The notes beneath the pieces are model-generated. The model did no database searches. It had not been told where the DNA came from and worked only from the letters and a program-made list of their open reading frames with translations. Position numbers and translations under genes: made by a program. Positions 45,628 to 53,904 of a DNA stretch of 64,000 nt are shown here, one piece after another; positions within the stretch are counted from its first letter, which is position 1; every line of letters starts with the position of its first letter. Location: positions 1-64,000 of the forward strand of contig CAITSZ010000012.1 of the NCBI GenBank assembly GCA_903895195.1, written 5' to 3'. This DNA is from an uncultured Chlorobiaceae bacterium (GTDB lineage: Bacteria; Bacteroidota; Chlorobiia; Chlorobiales; Chlorobiaceae).

Positions 45628-47685
45628 ATGAAATGCCATTGCATGGCTTTTTTGAAGCCTTTGGTTACAGGATTTGCATTCTCAATAATTGCTTGCAATT
45701 CATTTGCTACCGATTCATCTAATTATTTGCGAACAGATCCACCATCCGGCGATCAACTTTGGGGTCTGCGCATGATTGGTCTTAATAGCGCAGTTAAGGC
45801 AGGTTTTACGGGTAAAGGTATAATCGTTGGAGTCCCTGATGATATCATTTTTGTGAATCATCCAGAATTTGCCGGTAAAGTAGTTGGCACCTACAATATC
45901 TACCCTGATTCTCCGTATGAACCTAACACAGGAGAATCCCACGGTACTCATATTGCCGGAACTATTCTGGGAACCAACGTCGGAATAGCAACAGGGAGCA
46001 AACTGGTGGGTATCAATTTCACAAGTGGAGGATGGACTATTCCGGATTTCAATGAACATATTATTGCCGGTTATGATTTTGGCATCCGTAATGGTGTTAA
46101 GGTATACAACAACTCTTGGGGAGTAGGTAATTTTGCCGACTATACCTTTGCAAAGATCGAAAGTGAGTTGCCGAATGTGGTGCAGGCTTTTCGTAATACT
46201 ACGGCAGCTGGTTCTATACAGGTATTTGCAGCAGCTAATGAAGGTCGGCCCACTCCTGCCATACAAGCGGCCCTTCCTTATTATTATCCTGAATTTAAGC
46301 CTTACTGGATTGCAGTTGTTGCTGTAGGGCCTGACGGCAATCTTTCATCGTATTCCAATGCTGCCAATATCGCGGCCGAATGGACTATTGCCGCGCCTGG
46401 TGGCGCTAGAATCCCCAATTCGCCAGATCAAGATATCTGGTCAACTTGGCTGAGTGATTCTTATGCCGCTGGATCCGGCACATCCATGGCTGCCCCTCAT
46501 GTTACCGGTACCGTGGCAGTGGCAATGGAAATCTTCCCCCATGCCACCGGCCCGGAGCTGGTGCAAATGGTACTGCAAACAGCAACCGATATCGGCGCAC
46601 CCGGGGTTGACGCGACCTATGGCTGGGGGCTGCTGAACCTTGGCAATATCGTCCAAACCATTGAACCGCGCACAGCCGGACTATTTGCCAATGCGGCATG
46701 GTCGCGTTTCGTTACCATGGATCATATGGGCACGGCCCTGCGCCAGCGTATATTCACTTCTTCGCTCGGCTCCGGCGTTGGGTCGCAGCAAGAGGTACTC
46801 TCATTTTCAACTGGTGACGGGAAAGGCAGTGCAACCCTGAAGACGCATAGCTTATGGGTGCTCCCAATCTATGGCATTGCGAACCTTGATTCGGGCGCTG
46901 ATTCGCAGTCGCTACACACCACCACTACGGGTACCTGGATTGGCACTGACCTGATCGATTTGGAGACGACCCGCCTAGGCGTTGCCGCAGGTGTATCGAG
47001 AACGGATATGGAAACAATCACTTCGCTTGACAAGGGACGCACTGATGCGTTGCATTTTGGCCTCTTTGCTTCCAAAAACTTGGTCGATTGGGTGCTTGAA
47101 GGCAGCGGCCAATTTGCCTTGATGAACCAGTCCCTCACGCGATATGATATTTCTGGTGCTGCTGGTACGGCTCGCCCTCCAGTCGGGAAAAGCAGTTTCC
47201 GTTCCGATGCTCTTGAGGCTGCAGTGAGCCTTGCCCGCAAGTTCCAGCACAATAGCGGATGGAGCCTCGCCCCCTATGCTTCACTGAACTGGCGCTGGCA
47301 GCAATCAGATGCCTTCAGTGAAACTGATGCCAGAATCTTTAACCTCAAGGCTCCGCAAAACACCTTGTACCAGCTTGAACCCGGCGCTGGTCTGCGCTGG
47401 TCATCGGCTCCGACCATGAGTCGAGCAGGAAGCTTGCGCTTTTCTGCTGATGTGGGCTATTCACAACTGACCGGTGATCTTGACAATAAAATTCAGGTCA
47501 CCCTGCTCGGCCGGCCGATAGGGGCGCATACTGCGACCCTTGGAATGGATATCCTCAACTTCGGAGCACAGTTGAACTTTGCCACCCTCAGCCGTAACGC
47601 TTCAGGTATCCTCGGCTACCGAGGACGGCTCCAGCAGAATGCCAATGAACATACCTTCATGGCAGGGGTGAATGTGAAGTTTTAA
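45628..47685 (+). CDS. Subtilisin-like (S8) serine protease autotransporter
   Basis: 685 residues. A signal peptide (about 1-27) precedes an S8 domain with Asp71 (VGVPDDI), His105 (SHGTHIAG), oxyanion Asn204 (AAANEG) and Ser286 (GTSMAAPHVTG). From about residue 400 the sequence turns into an autotransporter beta-barrel ending in AGVNVKF. The passenger would be displayed on or released from the cell surface, as in the SphB1/AspA group. The gene starts 281 bp from the N1 promoter in divergent orientation. It could cleave an exported peptide or its own passenger; target unknown. An in-frame ATG at 45643 is an alternative start. Confidence 0.88.
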   Translation: MKCHCMAFLKPLVTGFAFSIIACNSFATDSSNYLRTDPPSGDQLWGLRMIGLNSAVKAGFTGKGIIVGVPDDIIFVNHPEFAGKVVGTYNIYPDSPYEPNTGESHGTHIAGTILGTNVGIATGSKLVGINFTSGGWTIPDFNEHIIAGYDFGIRNGVKVYNNSWGVGNFADYTFAKIESELPNVVQAFRNTTAAGSIQVFAAANEGRPTPAIQAALPYYYPEFKPYWIAVVAVGPDGNLSSYSNAANIAAEWTIAAPGGARIPNSPDQDIWSTWLSDSYAAGSGTSMAAPHVTGTVAVAMEIFPHATGPELVQMVLQTATDIGAPGVDATYGWGLLNLGNIVQTIEPRTAGLFANAAWSRFVTMDHMGTALRQRIFTSSLGSGVGSQQEVLSFSTGDGKGSATLKTHSLWVLPIYGIANLDSGADSQSLHTTTTGTWIGTDLIDLETTRLGVAAGVSRTDMETITSLDKGRTDALHFGLFASKNLVDWVLEGSGQFALMNQSLTRYDISGAAGTARPPVGKSSFRSDALEAAVSLARKFQHNSGWSLAPYASLNWRWQQSDAFSETDARIFNLKAPQNTLYQLEPGAGLRWSSAPTMSRAGSLRFSADVGYSQLTGDLDNKIQVTLLGRPIGAHTATLGMDILNFGAQLNFATLSRNASGILGYRGRLQQNANEHTFMAGVNVKF

Positions 47686-47814
47686 GCTGATTAAAATAAG
47701 CTTGCGAGGCCTTCGCGAGTGTGGGCGCGCAAAGACTGTCATTGGCAAATACCGCCTCAAGCTTAGATGGGCGGCATTGCCCTGCAAGGGGAGTACTTCA
47801 AACTGCGTCCGCAT

Positions 47815-47912
47815 TGCTCCGCTGGCTCCATGTCGGTTTATGACCACTCCGGCAGGGCAAAGGTAACCTGGCAAAAAACTATCCCCACGAACGGGGTTGA
47901 CCGAAGGTGTGA
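47815..47912. repeat. 3' element of a Nif11 gene, N2 copy, with terminator
   Basis: It contains the conserved motif CGGTTTATGACCACTCC (47834-47850), GTAACCTGGCAAAAA and a CCCCACGAACGGGG hairpin (47883-47896). On the minus strand the hairpin is followed by a T run, so it terminates N2. The same order of parts recurs after N3 and N5. The 47686-47942 gap otherwise holds no gene. Confidence 0.72.
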
Positions 47913-47942
47913 ACTCTATCTACACGTATTAAATAAAACAAA

Positions 47943-48173
47943 TCAACAGTAGCGTATATGCCAATGCAAAACAGTACCACCCGCGGCGGAATCCAATTCT
48001 GCATCACTCAACTCTCCTGCCACCTCTTTAATTTCTGCCTCGCTGCAATCAAACCCTTCGCTCTGGATGCAGGCCAGCCGACCGGCAACATCCTCTATGG
48101 CCATAACACGCTTGGCAAACGCTTCGTCTGACTTCATCCTCTCGATGAACAATCTTGCCTGGTCTAATGACAT
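47943..48173 (-). CDS. Nif11-type RiPP precursor peptide N2
   Basis: 76 residues. Subfamily A leader (MSLDQARLFIERMKSDEAF ... SEGFDCSEAEIKEVAGEL, then LDSAAGG) and a 10-residue core TVLHWHIRYC with a terminal Cys. AAAGGAGGATCTC precedes the ATG, identical to N1. The leader is closest to N7, but the cores differ at nearly every position. Divergent from the PLP decarboxylase gene. Confidence 0.9.
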   Translation of the reverse strand: MSLDQARLFIERMKSDEAFAKRVMAIEDVAGRLACIQSEGFDCSEAEIKEVAGELSDAELDSAAGGTVLHWHIRYC

Positions 48174-48213
48174 GAGATCCTCCTTTGGGGTTAAGTAATG
48201 ATCTTATCACTTG

Positions 48214-48242
48214 AAGCTACGCGTTACCGGCAGCAATTGCAA
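48214..48242 (-). promoter_or_regulatory. Shared Nif11 promoter, N2 copy
   Basis: TTGCAA, 17 bp, TAGCTT on the minus strand. The whole upstream stretch to the ATG is nearly identical to that of N1. Confidence 0.72.
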
Positions 48243-48496
48243 AAGCAGTAATGTCCCCATGCGCCGAAGAGCCTTCAAAGCACCCGATTATGCTGCTGTG
48301 GCGGCTTTTACGTTAAACCTTATGCTTTGGCCGGAAATATCTATATTTAATTCTGTTTTCAATGGAGTTCACAGCCCTGTTGATATGGTTATGATAGAGA
48401 CTGATCTTGATATTGTTGTATGACGATATTTGTAAAAGTGTTGCGGCAAAAAAACCGGTCTTGATTGAGAGGGAAAACATAACGGAGGATCAGAAC

Positions 48497-50179
48497 ATGC
48501 AGAACGAGACGACTAAAGCGGTGATTCAGGATGTAGTTGATTCTTCTCACAAGGGAGTCGAGAGCTTGACCCGCCGTTCTTTTATTGGCATCAGTTCATT
48601 AGCCATTGCGGGTGCTTATCTGTTCCGTCCTGCGCGTATGTGGGCTGCTGCGCGACATATGAAAGTTGACAGTAAAGCATTTCTGACTGATTTTAAGCCC
48701 TCTGTCGGATTTGTTGAGTTTCGCAATTCAGAAACCATTGTCGGAGGCTATCGGGTCGAATGGTGGGAGAAGAATTTCGGATTACCACTGACCATCAACT
48801 ATGCGCCAGCCATCCACAACTCCATCCGATCGTTTAAAAAAGTATTTGAGGAGCACTATCCGCAAGGGGAAATTCGGTATGCGGTTAAAGCGAATACACA
48901 TCCGGAGATACTGGCGATTGCCCGTTCCGAAGGAATTGGCGCAGATGTGGCATCTGAGAATGAAATGCGTTGTGCGTTGGAGGCAAAACTTCCGGCGGAA
49001 CATATTGATGTCAATGGAAACAGTAAAACTCCAGCACTGATTGAAAAGGCCCTGAAAGGCAACATGCTCCTTGTCGTGGATAGTATTGAGGAGTTTGAGG
49101 TTATTTCCGGAATGGCGAAAAAGATGGGAGTCCGGGCGCGGTGCCTTATGCGCCTTAGTGGATTTGATCTTGGAAAGGTTACCGACCTGGGTTCGTTCAC
49201 TGCCGGTTCATGGTGCAAGTTCGGTATGAATATTCAGAAAATGCCCGTTTTTCTTGATATCATTCTGCCTAAACATCCCCATATGGATTTCATGGGGTTT
49301 CATATACACATTGGTACACAGGTTTTTTCTGACGTTTCTTATCGTACAGTGCTTGGCAAGTTGATCGAGTTTTCACACCGGCTTAATGAAAAAGGGGGCC
49401 GATGCCGGATTCTCAACCTGGGTGGCGGGTTCCCGGTCAGCTACCTGACCCGGATTGAATGGGAAACTGAATTGAATCGCATTCGGGAAGGTTATCTTGC
49501 GGCTAAAAAAGGGGATTTTTCAAAAGTATGGGTGTGGGGCAACTCTCCCGCCATGTTCATGGATCCTGAAACTGGCGTCATCAATCTTGACGAGTGGTCT
49601 GGCGAGAAATCCTATTCCGCCTATCCAGAAGCGAAGATGCTGGAAACGATTCTTGTTGGTGATGTCACCGTTGACGGGAAAACGATGTCGGTGAAAGAGG
49701 CTCTGCATGGAATCGGCAATCCGACGTTAATCGTAGAGCCTGGGCGTGCAATAACCGAGACCAGTGGCGTAAGTCTTGCCAGAATAAAGGGGATTCGCAC
49801 CATAGACTACGATCATAATATGATTACTCTGGATGCCGGAGCTGTCAATTACGATTCGGCGGTAGAGCGGGATTATCTGATGCGCAATTGGTCTCTGGCA
49901 ACCCAGGGAAACAGGAAAAGCACCCAGCCGTTCACGGCATTCCTTGCCGGGCGCTTATGCTATAATGGCGATATCATCTACCGCCAGAAAATTATGCTTC
50001 CCACGCGGCCATCCATCGGTGATATTCTGATATGCCATGATACTGGCGCATATTCTTCGCACTTCTATCTGTCGTGCGTAAATTCTTTCGCACGGCCGGC
50101 AAGACTAATGGCTTTTGGTGATGGCTCTATCAAATATCTTAAATCCAAGGATACCTATGAGGAAATATTTTCCCTGTAG
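48497..50179 (+). CDS. Tat-exported PLP-dependent amino-acid decarboxylase
   Basis: 560 residues from the ATG at 48497 (GGAGG eight bases upstream). Residues 25-44, TRRSFIGISSLAIAGAYLFR, form a twin-arginine signal. The rest is a fold-type III (alanine-racemase-like) decarboxylase of the Orn/DAP/Arg group: PLP Lys131 in YAVKANTHPE, HIHIGTQ, the Gly loop NLGGGFPVSY, EPGRAI, and the C-terminal Cys-Asp-type motif LCYNGD with GAY. Such enzymes are normally cytoplasmic; export with cofactor bound is what the Tat route allows. Substrate unknown. Divergent from N2. Confidence 0.87.
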   Translation: MQNETTKAVIQDVVDSSHKGVESLTRRSFIGISSLAIAGAYLFRPARMWAAARHMKVDSKAFLTDFKPSVGFVEFRNSETIVGGYRVEWWEKNFGLPLTINYAPAIHNSIRSFKKVFEEHYPQGEIRYAVKANTHPEILAIARSEGIGADVASENEMRCALEAKLPAEHIDVNGNSKTPALIEKALKGNMLLVVDSIEEFEVISGMAKKMGVRARCLMRLSGFDLGKVTDLGSFTAGSWCKFGMNIQKMPVFLDIILPKHPHMDFMGFHIHIGTQVFSDVSYRTVLGKLIEFSHRLNEKGGRCRILNLGGGFPVSYLTRIEWETELNRIREGYLAAKKGDFSKVWVWGNSPAMFMDPETGVINLDEWSGEKSYSAYPEAKMLETILVGDVTVDGKTMSVKEALHGIGNPTLIVEPGRAITETSGVSLARIKGIRTIDYDHNMITLDAGAVNYDSAVERDYLMRNWSLATQGNRKSTQPFTAFLAGRLCYNGDIIYRQKIMLPTRPSIGDILICHDTGAYSSHFYLSCVNSFARPARLMAFGDGSIKYLKSKDTYEEIFSL

Positions 50180-50487
50180 CCATTTGAGGGGCACTCTTTG
50201 CAAAGCGGCATAGTCGCAATTCGATGTGCAAAAGCTGCATTGGAATCTCGTTGTACTTACGTTGAGATTTATAAAAGCGCTGCCCTCAGCCGCATTTCGC
50301 TCAGCCATGCAACAGCCCGCATTCTCAGCCGCTTGCATTTGGTGCAGCAAGCTGCATTTGGCGCTTTCAGCGGTTGGGCTGCATTCGCTGCTATTCGGTC
50401 TATGTCCGCTCCGGCATCGAAAAGGTAACCTGGCAAAAATCAGCCCCACTCATGGGGTTTACCGGAGGCGCGTGTCTTCTCCACACG
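50180..50487. repeat. Two duplicated segments between decarboxylase gene and N3
   Basis: 50296-50375 is an 80-bp block found unchanged at 51573-51652. 50376-50469 is a 94-bp block found unchanged at 57635-57728, which includes the N3 terminator. No gene is supported in this gap. Confidence 0.85.
50433..50458 (-). terminator. Terminator of Nif11 gene N3
   Basis: On the minus strand CCCCA-TGAG-TGGGG is followed by CTGATTTTTG. It lies 30 bp past the N3 stop. The identical hairpin after N5 is partly translated. Confidence 0.75.
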
Positions 50488-50730
50488 TTATGATAAGTAT
50501 AACCAATTCATTGAATAATTGCCAACGCGCCCCGCCCCTGCTGCTTGATCTAAATCATCATCCCTCAACTCGCCATGCACCTCTTTGACCTCCTCTTTGG
50601 TAAACGCAAATCCTGCTTCGCTTGCCGCAACAAGCCTTGCATCGACATCTTCAATTGCAACGATGCGATTGCGGAATGCCTCGTCTGACTTCATCTTCTC
50701 GATGAACGCTCTTGCTTGATCTAATGACAT
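50488..50730 (-). CDS. Nif11-type RiPP precursor peptide N3
   Basis: 80 residues from the ATG at 50730; the frame stays open upstream, but MSLDQ is the family start. Subfamily B leader (EAGFAFTKEEVKEVHGEL). The cleavage region reads LDQAAGAG rather than AAGG, giving a core near RVGNYSMNWLYLS, with no Cys. The leader is almost identical to that of N5, yet the cores are unrelated. Confidence 0.87.
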   Translation of the reverse strand: MSLDQARAFIEKMKSDEAFRNRIVAIEDVDARLVAASEAGFAFTKEEVKEVHGELRDDDLDQAAGAGRVGNYSMNWLYLS

Positions 50731-50782
50731 GATATTCTCCACGGGTTGGGGTTGGGGTTGGGGTAATGAATTAGTCCCTCTC

Positions 50783-50811
50783 AAGTTATGTAGCAGTTAC
50801 TGAAATTGCAA
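50783..50811 (-). promoter_or_regulatory. Shared Nif11 promoter, N3 copy
   Basis: TTGCAA, 17 bp, TAACTT on the minus strand. The sequence between promoter and ATG contains a G/T-rich run (plus strand GGGTTGGGGTTGGGGTTGGGG) shared with N4. Confidence 0.72.
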
Positions 50812-51155
50812 AAGCAAAGCGCTGCACTCCGCCCTGCCGGGCTCAATTTGCGCAGCCTGCTTGCGTTAGCCAGAGCATCATAACCGGCATCGGTAATTCA
50901 GTACTGCAATCTGGCGTCTGGGCAGGCGGCATGGCAAATGCAAAAGCAACTCAGCAGTAAGCCTGCATCGCATGTCGGAACATGCTCGCCAGCTTTATGA
51001 GCAAGGGGCCTCTCGTCAGAGACTCCGGCAGTACGTCATCCGATGGCACCGCTGGCTCCATGGCGGTTTGGAGGGTATGGTATCAACTAAAGGTTGCGTC
51101 ACTAAATACTGGGTCTATGTCCTGTAGTATATGCAAATCACCGGGGCCATGGTAC
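50812..51155. repeat. Intergenic mosaic with inverted-repeat copy C1
   Basis: 51060-51153 matches the reverse complement of 61853-61949 with scattered differences (CTAAATACTGGGTCTATGTC and ATCACCGGGGCCATGGTAC are conserved). 50812-50865 resembles the GC-rich segment beside N1 and N4. No gene is supported. Confidence 0.7.
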
Positions 51156-51446
51156 TCACCTAATGTCGGGTCGGTTTTTGACCAATTCCGCCCAGGTAAT
51201 AACAGAACCCTCAATACCCTTATGACCATAATGGCCTATATCTGGCCTTCCCCCCGCGGCCTCATCCAGCTCCTCGTCGCTTAGCACACCAGCTACCTCT
51301 TTAATCTCCGCCTCGCTGCAATCAAACCCAGCGCTTTTGATGAGATTAAAGCGCTCTGCAACATCCTCAATAGCCATAACACGCTCATTAAAGGCAACGT
51401 CCGATTTCATCTTGTCGATGAACGCTCTTGCTTGATCTACGGACAT
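51156..51446 (-). CDS. Nif11-type RiPP precursor peptide N4
   Basis: 96 residues from the ATG at 51446 (MSVDQARAFIDKMKSD). Subfamily A leader ending VLSDEELDEAAGG and a 30-residue core, the longest here, that begins RPDIGHYGHKGIEG and ends VKNRPDIR; RPDI occurs at both ends. There is no Cys. An X-Tyr-Gly (HYG) site is present, the type of motif cut by radical-SAM spliceases, but no such enzyme is in the window. The last codons run into the dispersed motif at 51172-51192, so the C-terminus is repeat-derived. Confidence 0.87.
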   Translation of the reverse strand: MSVDQARAFIDKMKSDVAFNERVMAIEDVAERFNLIKSAGFDCSEAEIKEVAGVLSDEELDEAAGGRPDIGHYGHKGIEGSVITWAELVKNRPDIR

Positions 51447-51492
51447 GAGGTACTCCTTGGGTTGGGGTTGGGGTAATGGATTTCTCCCTCTC

Positions 51493-51521
51493 AAGTTATG
51501 TAGCAGTTACTGAAATTGCAA
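51493..51521 (-). promoter_or_regulatory. Shared Nif11 promoter, N4 copy
   Basis: TTGCAA, 17 bp, TAACTT on the minus strand, in an upstream region nearly identical to that of N3, although the N4 leader belongs to the other subfamily. Confidence 0.72.
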
Positions 51522-51572
51522 AAGCACAGCGCTGCACTCCGCCTTGAAGGGCTCCGTTTGCGCAGCATTGCC

Positions 51573-51652
51573 TTCGCTCAGCCATGCAACAGCCCGCATT
51601 CTCAGCCGCTTGCATTTGGTGCAGCAAGCTGCATTTGGCGCTTTCAGCGGTT
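51573..51652. repeat. 80-bp perfect direct repeat, second copy
   Basis: By direct reading it matches 50296-50375 base for base (TTCGCTCAGCCATGCAACAG at the start, GGCGCTTTCAGCGGTT at the end). It lies between the N4 promoter and the beta-lactamase gene. Identity over 80 bp of non-coding DNA implies recent duplication or gene conversion. Confidence 0.88.
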
Positions 51653-51923
51653 CGATGCCCCCAGCTTGTACAGCCGCCCTCCGCTGCATTCCGCTGCAGT
51701 CCGACTCGGTCAGGCAACGCACAGCAAAGTGCAAGGCGTTCTGCGCGCTGTCGTTTGCCCAATGCCGAAAGAGAAGAAAGACCCGTAGCTCCCAAATGAA
51801 GAGCTGATTTAATTGTGGCATCGAAATTCATTCCGATTACAATGAGTCGTTTCATTTCCTTTCTTTTTTTTGGAACTTCCATGAATGAAACTGAAAATGT
51901 TAAAGGCTTGAGGAGGTGTGAAG

Positions 51924-52712
51924 ATGAGTTATCGGATATTTCTGATGTTGTTTTTCTTCGGTTATCCTGCGTTTACTGGTGCCGAACAGATTGATAAAAA
52001 GCTTTTTGGTGCATACGATATTTCCCTCGTGATCTTTAATCGCTCCTCCGGGGTCATGAGCAAGGTGAACCCTGTGCAGAGTGCCCGGCGGTTTCCCCCC
52101 TGTTCAACATTCAAAATCTATAATACCCTGATTGGCTTGCAGCTAGGTCTGATAAAAAACGCTGATGACCCATGGTATATCTGGGACGGCGTTCATCGCG
52201 ATATCGAAGCATGGAATCGCGACTTGACTCTCCGTGACGCGTTCAGGGCATCGGCAGTGCCTGCCTTTCAAAGGCTGGCAAGAGAGATTGGACCTGCAAG
52301 GATGAAAACTTATATCAATCGGATTGGCTATGGAAACGGGGATATCTCTGTAGGGATCGATAACTTCTGGCTTCCCGGGCAGGGAAACGAAGGAATTCTG
52401 ATCAGCGCAGATGAACAGGTTGCACTTTTGAATAAATTGCTGGACGGCAATCTGCCATTTTCCGGAAAGCAGTTGAAGATACTTCGTGATGTGATGCTAA
52501 ATCAAGAAACAGCAAAAGGTCGGCTTTATGGCAAGACAGGATCAGGCAGTAGTTCTGAAGGGCAAGAGGCGCTTGGATGGTTTGTCGGTTTTCTCGAAAG
52601 CAGTGGAGCCGTCTACGTGTTCGCCTGTAACATTAACGGAGGAGAGCATCCCTCTGGAAAAACCGCCCGAATTATCATGGAAAATGTTTTCAGGTCTCAG
52701 AATCTTTTGTAG
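51924..52712 (+). CDS. Class D (OXA-type) beta-lactamase
   Basis: 262 residues from the ATG at 51924 (AGGAGG seven bases upstream; the GTG at 51918 is too close to it). A signal peptide (ends FTGA) precedes a complete class D active site: S61-T-F-K64, S110-A-V112, Y136-G-N138, the FWLPG tryptophan at 149 and K204-T-G206. It hydrolyses beta-lactams in the periplasm through an acyl-Ser intermediate and carboxylated Lys. A chromosomal, non-resistance role such as wall-peptide sensing cannot be excluded. Divergent from N4. Confidence 0.9.
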   Translation: MSYRIFLMLFFFGYPAFTGAEQIDKKLFGAYDISLVIFNRSSGVMSKVNPVQSARRFPPCSTFKIYNTLIGLQLGLIKNADDPWYIWDGVHRDIEAWNRDLTLRDAFRASAVPAFQRLAREIGPARMKTYINRIGYGNGDISVGIDNFWLPGQGNEGILISADEQVALLNKLLDGNLPFSGKQLKILRDVMLNQETAKGRLYGKTGSGSSSEGQEALGWFVGFLESSGAVYVFACNINGGEHPSGKTARIIMENVFRSQNLL

Positions 52713-53059
52713 CTGCAGGAAAACCGTTTGTCATGCCGCTTGCCAAGCTTAAAAGCTCAAGCACCCCGCCAAACTGGATGAACATTGCAAAAGCTGCATC
52801 CGCATTCGCTGCCGGTTGCTCTTGTGCAGCAAGCCCGCATTCGCTGCCAGTTGCTTTCATGCAGCAAGCCTGCGTCCGCACAAACCGGTGCATTATTGAA
52901 CTTTCAGCTTCGCTTTGGAGTGGCTGAACTGGCGCTTGGGCTGGTAAGAGCTTTGGCGGGTGGCGGTGCATAGAAGTCGCGGCGGGGGGGGGAATGCAAA
53001 CATTGCGATGTTGGCAATGCCGATTTTGTAAAAATCCTTTTTGCCTTAATTCGATATCA
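52713..53059. repeat. Intergenic region with 35-bp tandem duplication
   Basis: 52800-52833 and 52835-52868 are near-identical units (CCGCATTCGCTGCC, then GTTGCT and GCAGCAAG). The same vocabulary appears in the 80-bp block. The remainder, including a run of nine G near 52985, has no supported gene. Confidence 0.7.
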
Positions 53060-53479
53060 TTATACCTGCCAGAACTCCAATGCACCTTTGGGCAGCTTTG
53101 ACAGTACCTGTTCGAAAGCTTCTTCGTCGATGCACTGCCGAAGAGCAAGAGAAACATCTCGAATGGCAGTCCTGGTTGAAAAGTTGTGTCTGGATCGAAG
53201 AGCCAAGACTTCCTGCGTCATGACGGCACGATCCTCAAACGGACGAATAGGTTCGTTGGTATCCCAATCGGCCACAAATACAGCTCGAACTACTGGTGGC
53301 AAAACAGCCGCAAATAAGATGGCATCCTTGAGCTCAAGACGACGTCGAAAAGTCTGCAAAACCCCTTGCATCATTGTATAAGCCTGATGAGTGCTCCCAA
53401 AACCGGAAAGGTCACGCACTTTTATCAGAAACTTGTAGAAGTCGTCTGTTGCCCGTTGATACTCAGAGGGTACCGGCAT
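53060..53479 (-). CDS. DUF2267 family protein
   Basis: 139 residues, MPVPSEYQRATDDFYKFLIK at the start and VADWDTNEPIRPFEDRAVMT in the middle, which match the DUF2267 family over its full length. CAGGAG precedes the ATG. The family is widespread and uncharacterised; members often occur near stress genes. Confidence 0.85.
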   Translation of the reverse strand: MPVPSEYQRATDDFYKFLIKVRDLSGFGSTHQAYTMMQGVLQTFRRRLELKDAILFAAVLPPVVRAVFVADWDTNEPIRPFEDRAVMTQEVLALRSRHNFSTRTAIRDVSLALRQCIDEEAFEQVLSKLPKGALEFWQV

Positions 53480-53904
53480 GGAGTGCTCCTGTTTGCGGTG
53501 CTGATGCTGTTTGAATACTTCAGATTAAAAATATAAAAAAAAGAACAGAGTACTGTTAATGTCCGAGAATGCAATCGCAAAAACGTCTGAACTGGCGCTT
53601 GGTGTTGCTTTTCCGGACTCTGGCGGGGGCACCTGCTTTATGGCGAATACACCTTCAACTCAGCGGTTAAGCCTGCGGCATGAAGAATGATGCTGGAGTG
53701 TCGGCGGGCATTGGCGGGCGTGTCAGCAGTGCTTGGCGGTGCCTAGGCGGCAGAGGTTTGGCTTGAGAGCTTGGCATTGGCGGCGGCAAGACGCGCAGCA
53801 AGAGGGCGCGGGGAGAGGGCAAAGCGTCAGGCCTGGCAGAGAGTGTGTGGCGTATATCTAGCCCTAACAGCAGGTCGGTTTATGACCACTCCTGCATCGT
53901 AAAG
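53480..53904. repeat. Intergenic region with dispersed repeats
   Basis: 53730-53815 is related to 56647-56727 (GCTTGGCGGTGCC, CTTGAGAGCTTGGCATTGGC, GAGGGCGCGGGGAGA). 53876-53896 is a copy of the CGGTTTATGACCACTCC motif. No gene is supported. Confidence 0.65.

Noticed and set aside
47767-47952. Plus-strand 61-codon frame with SVYDHSGRAKVTWQK downstream of the subtilase gene
   Set aside because: It overlaps the N2 terminator and 3' end, has no ribosome-binding site, and related copies are not open. Kept only as a note on the repeat's possible origin.
50982-51284. 100-codon plus-strand frame overlapping N4
   Set aside because: It runs antisense through the N4 coding region and the inverted repeat, with no domain and no supported start.
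51156-51446. N4 core as a spliceotide substrate through its HYG motif
   Set aside because: One X-Tyr-Gly triplet is weak evidence, and no radical-SAM splicease is visible in the window.
45392-51707. Dispersed GC-rich segments as a CRISPR array or integron attC sites
   Set aside because: Copies are few, unequal in length and unevenly spaced, without regular spacers. No GTTRRRY/RYYYAAC pair or folded attC arrangement could be recognised, and no integrase gene is present.
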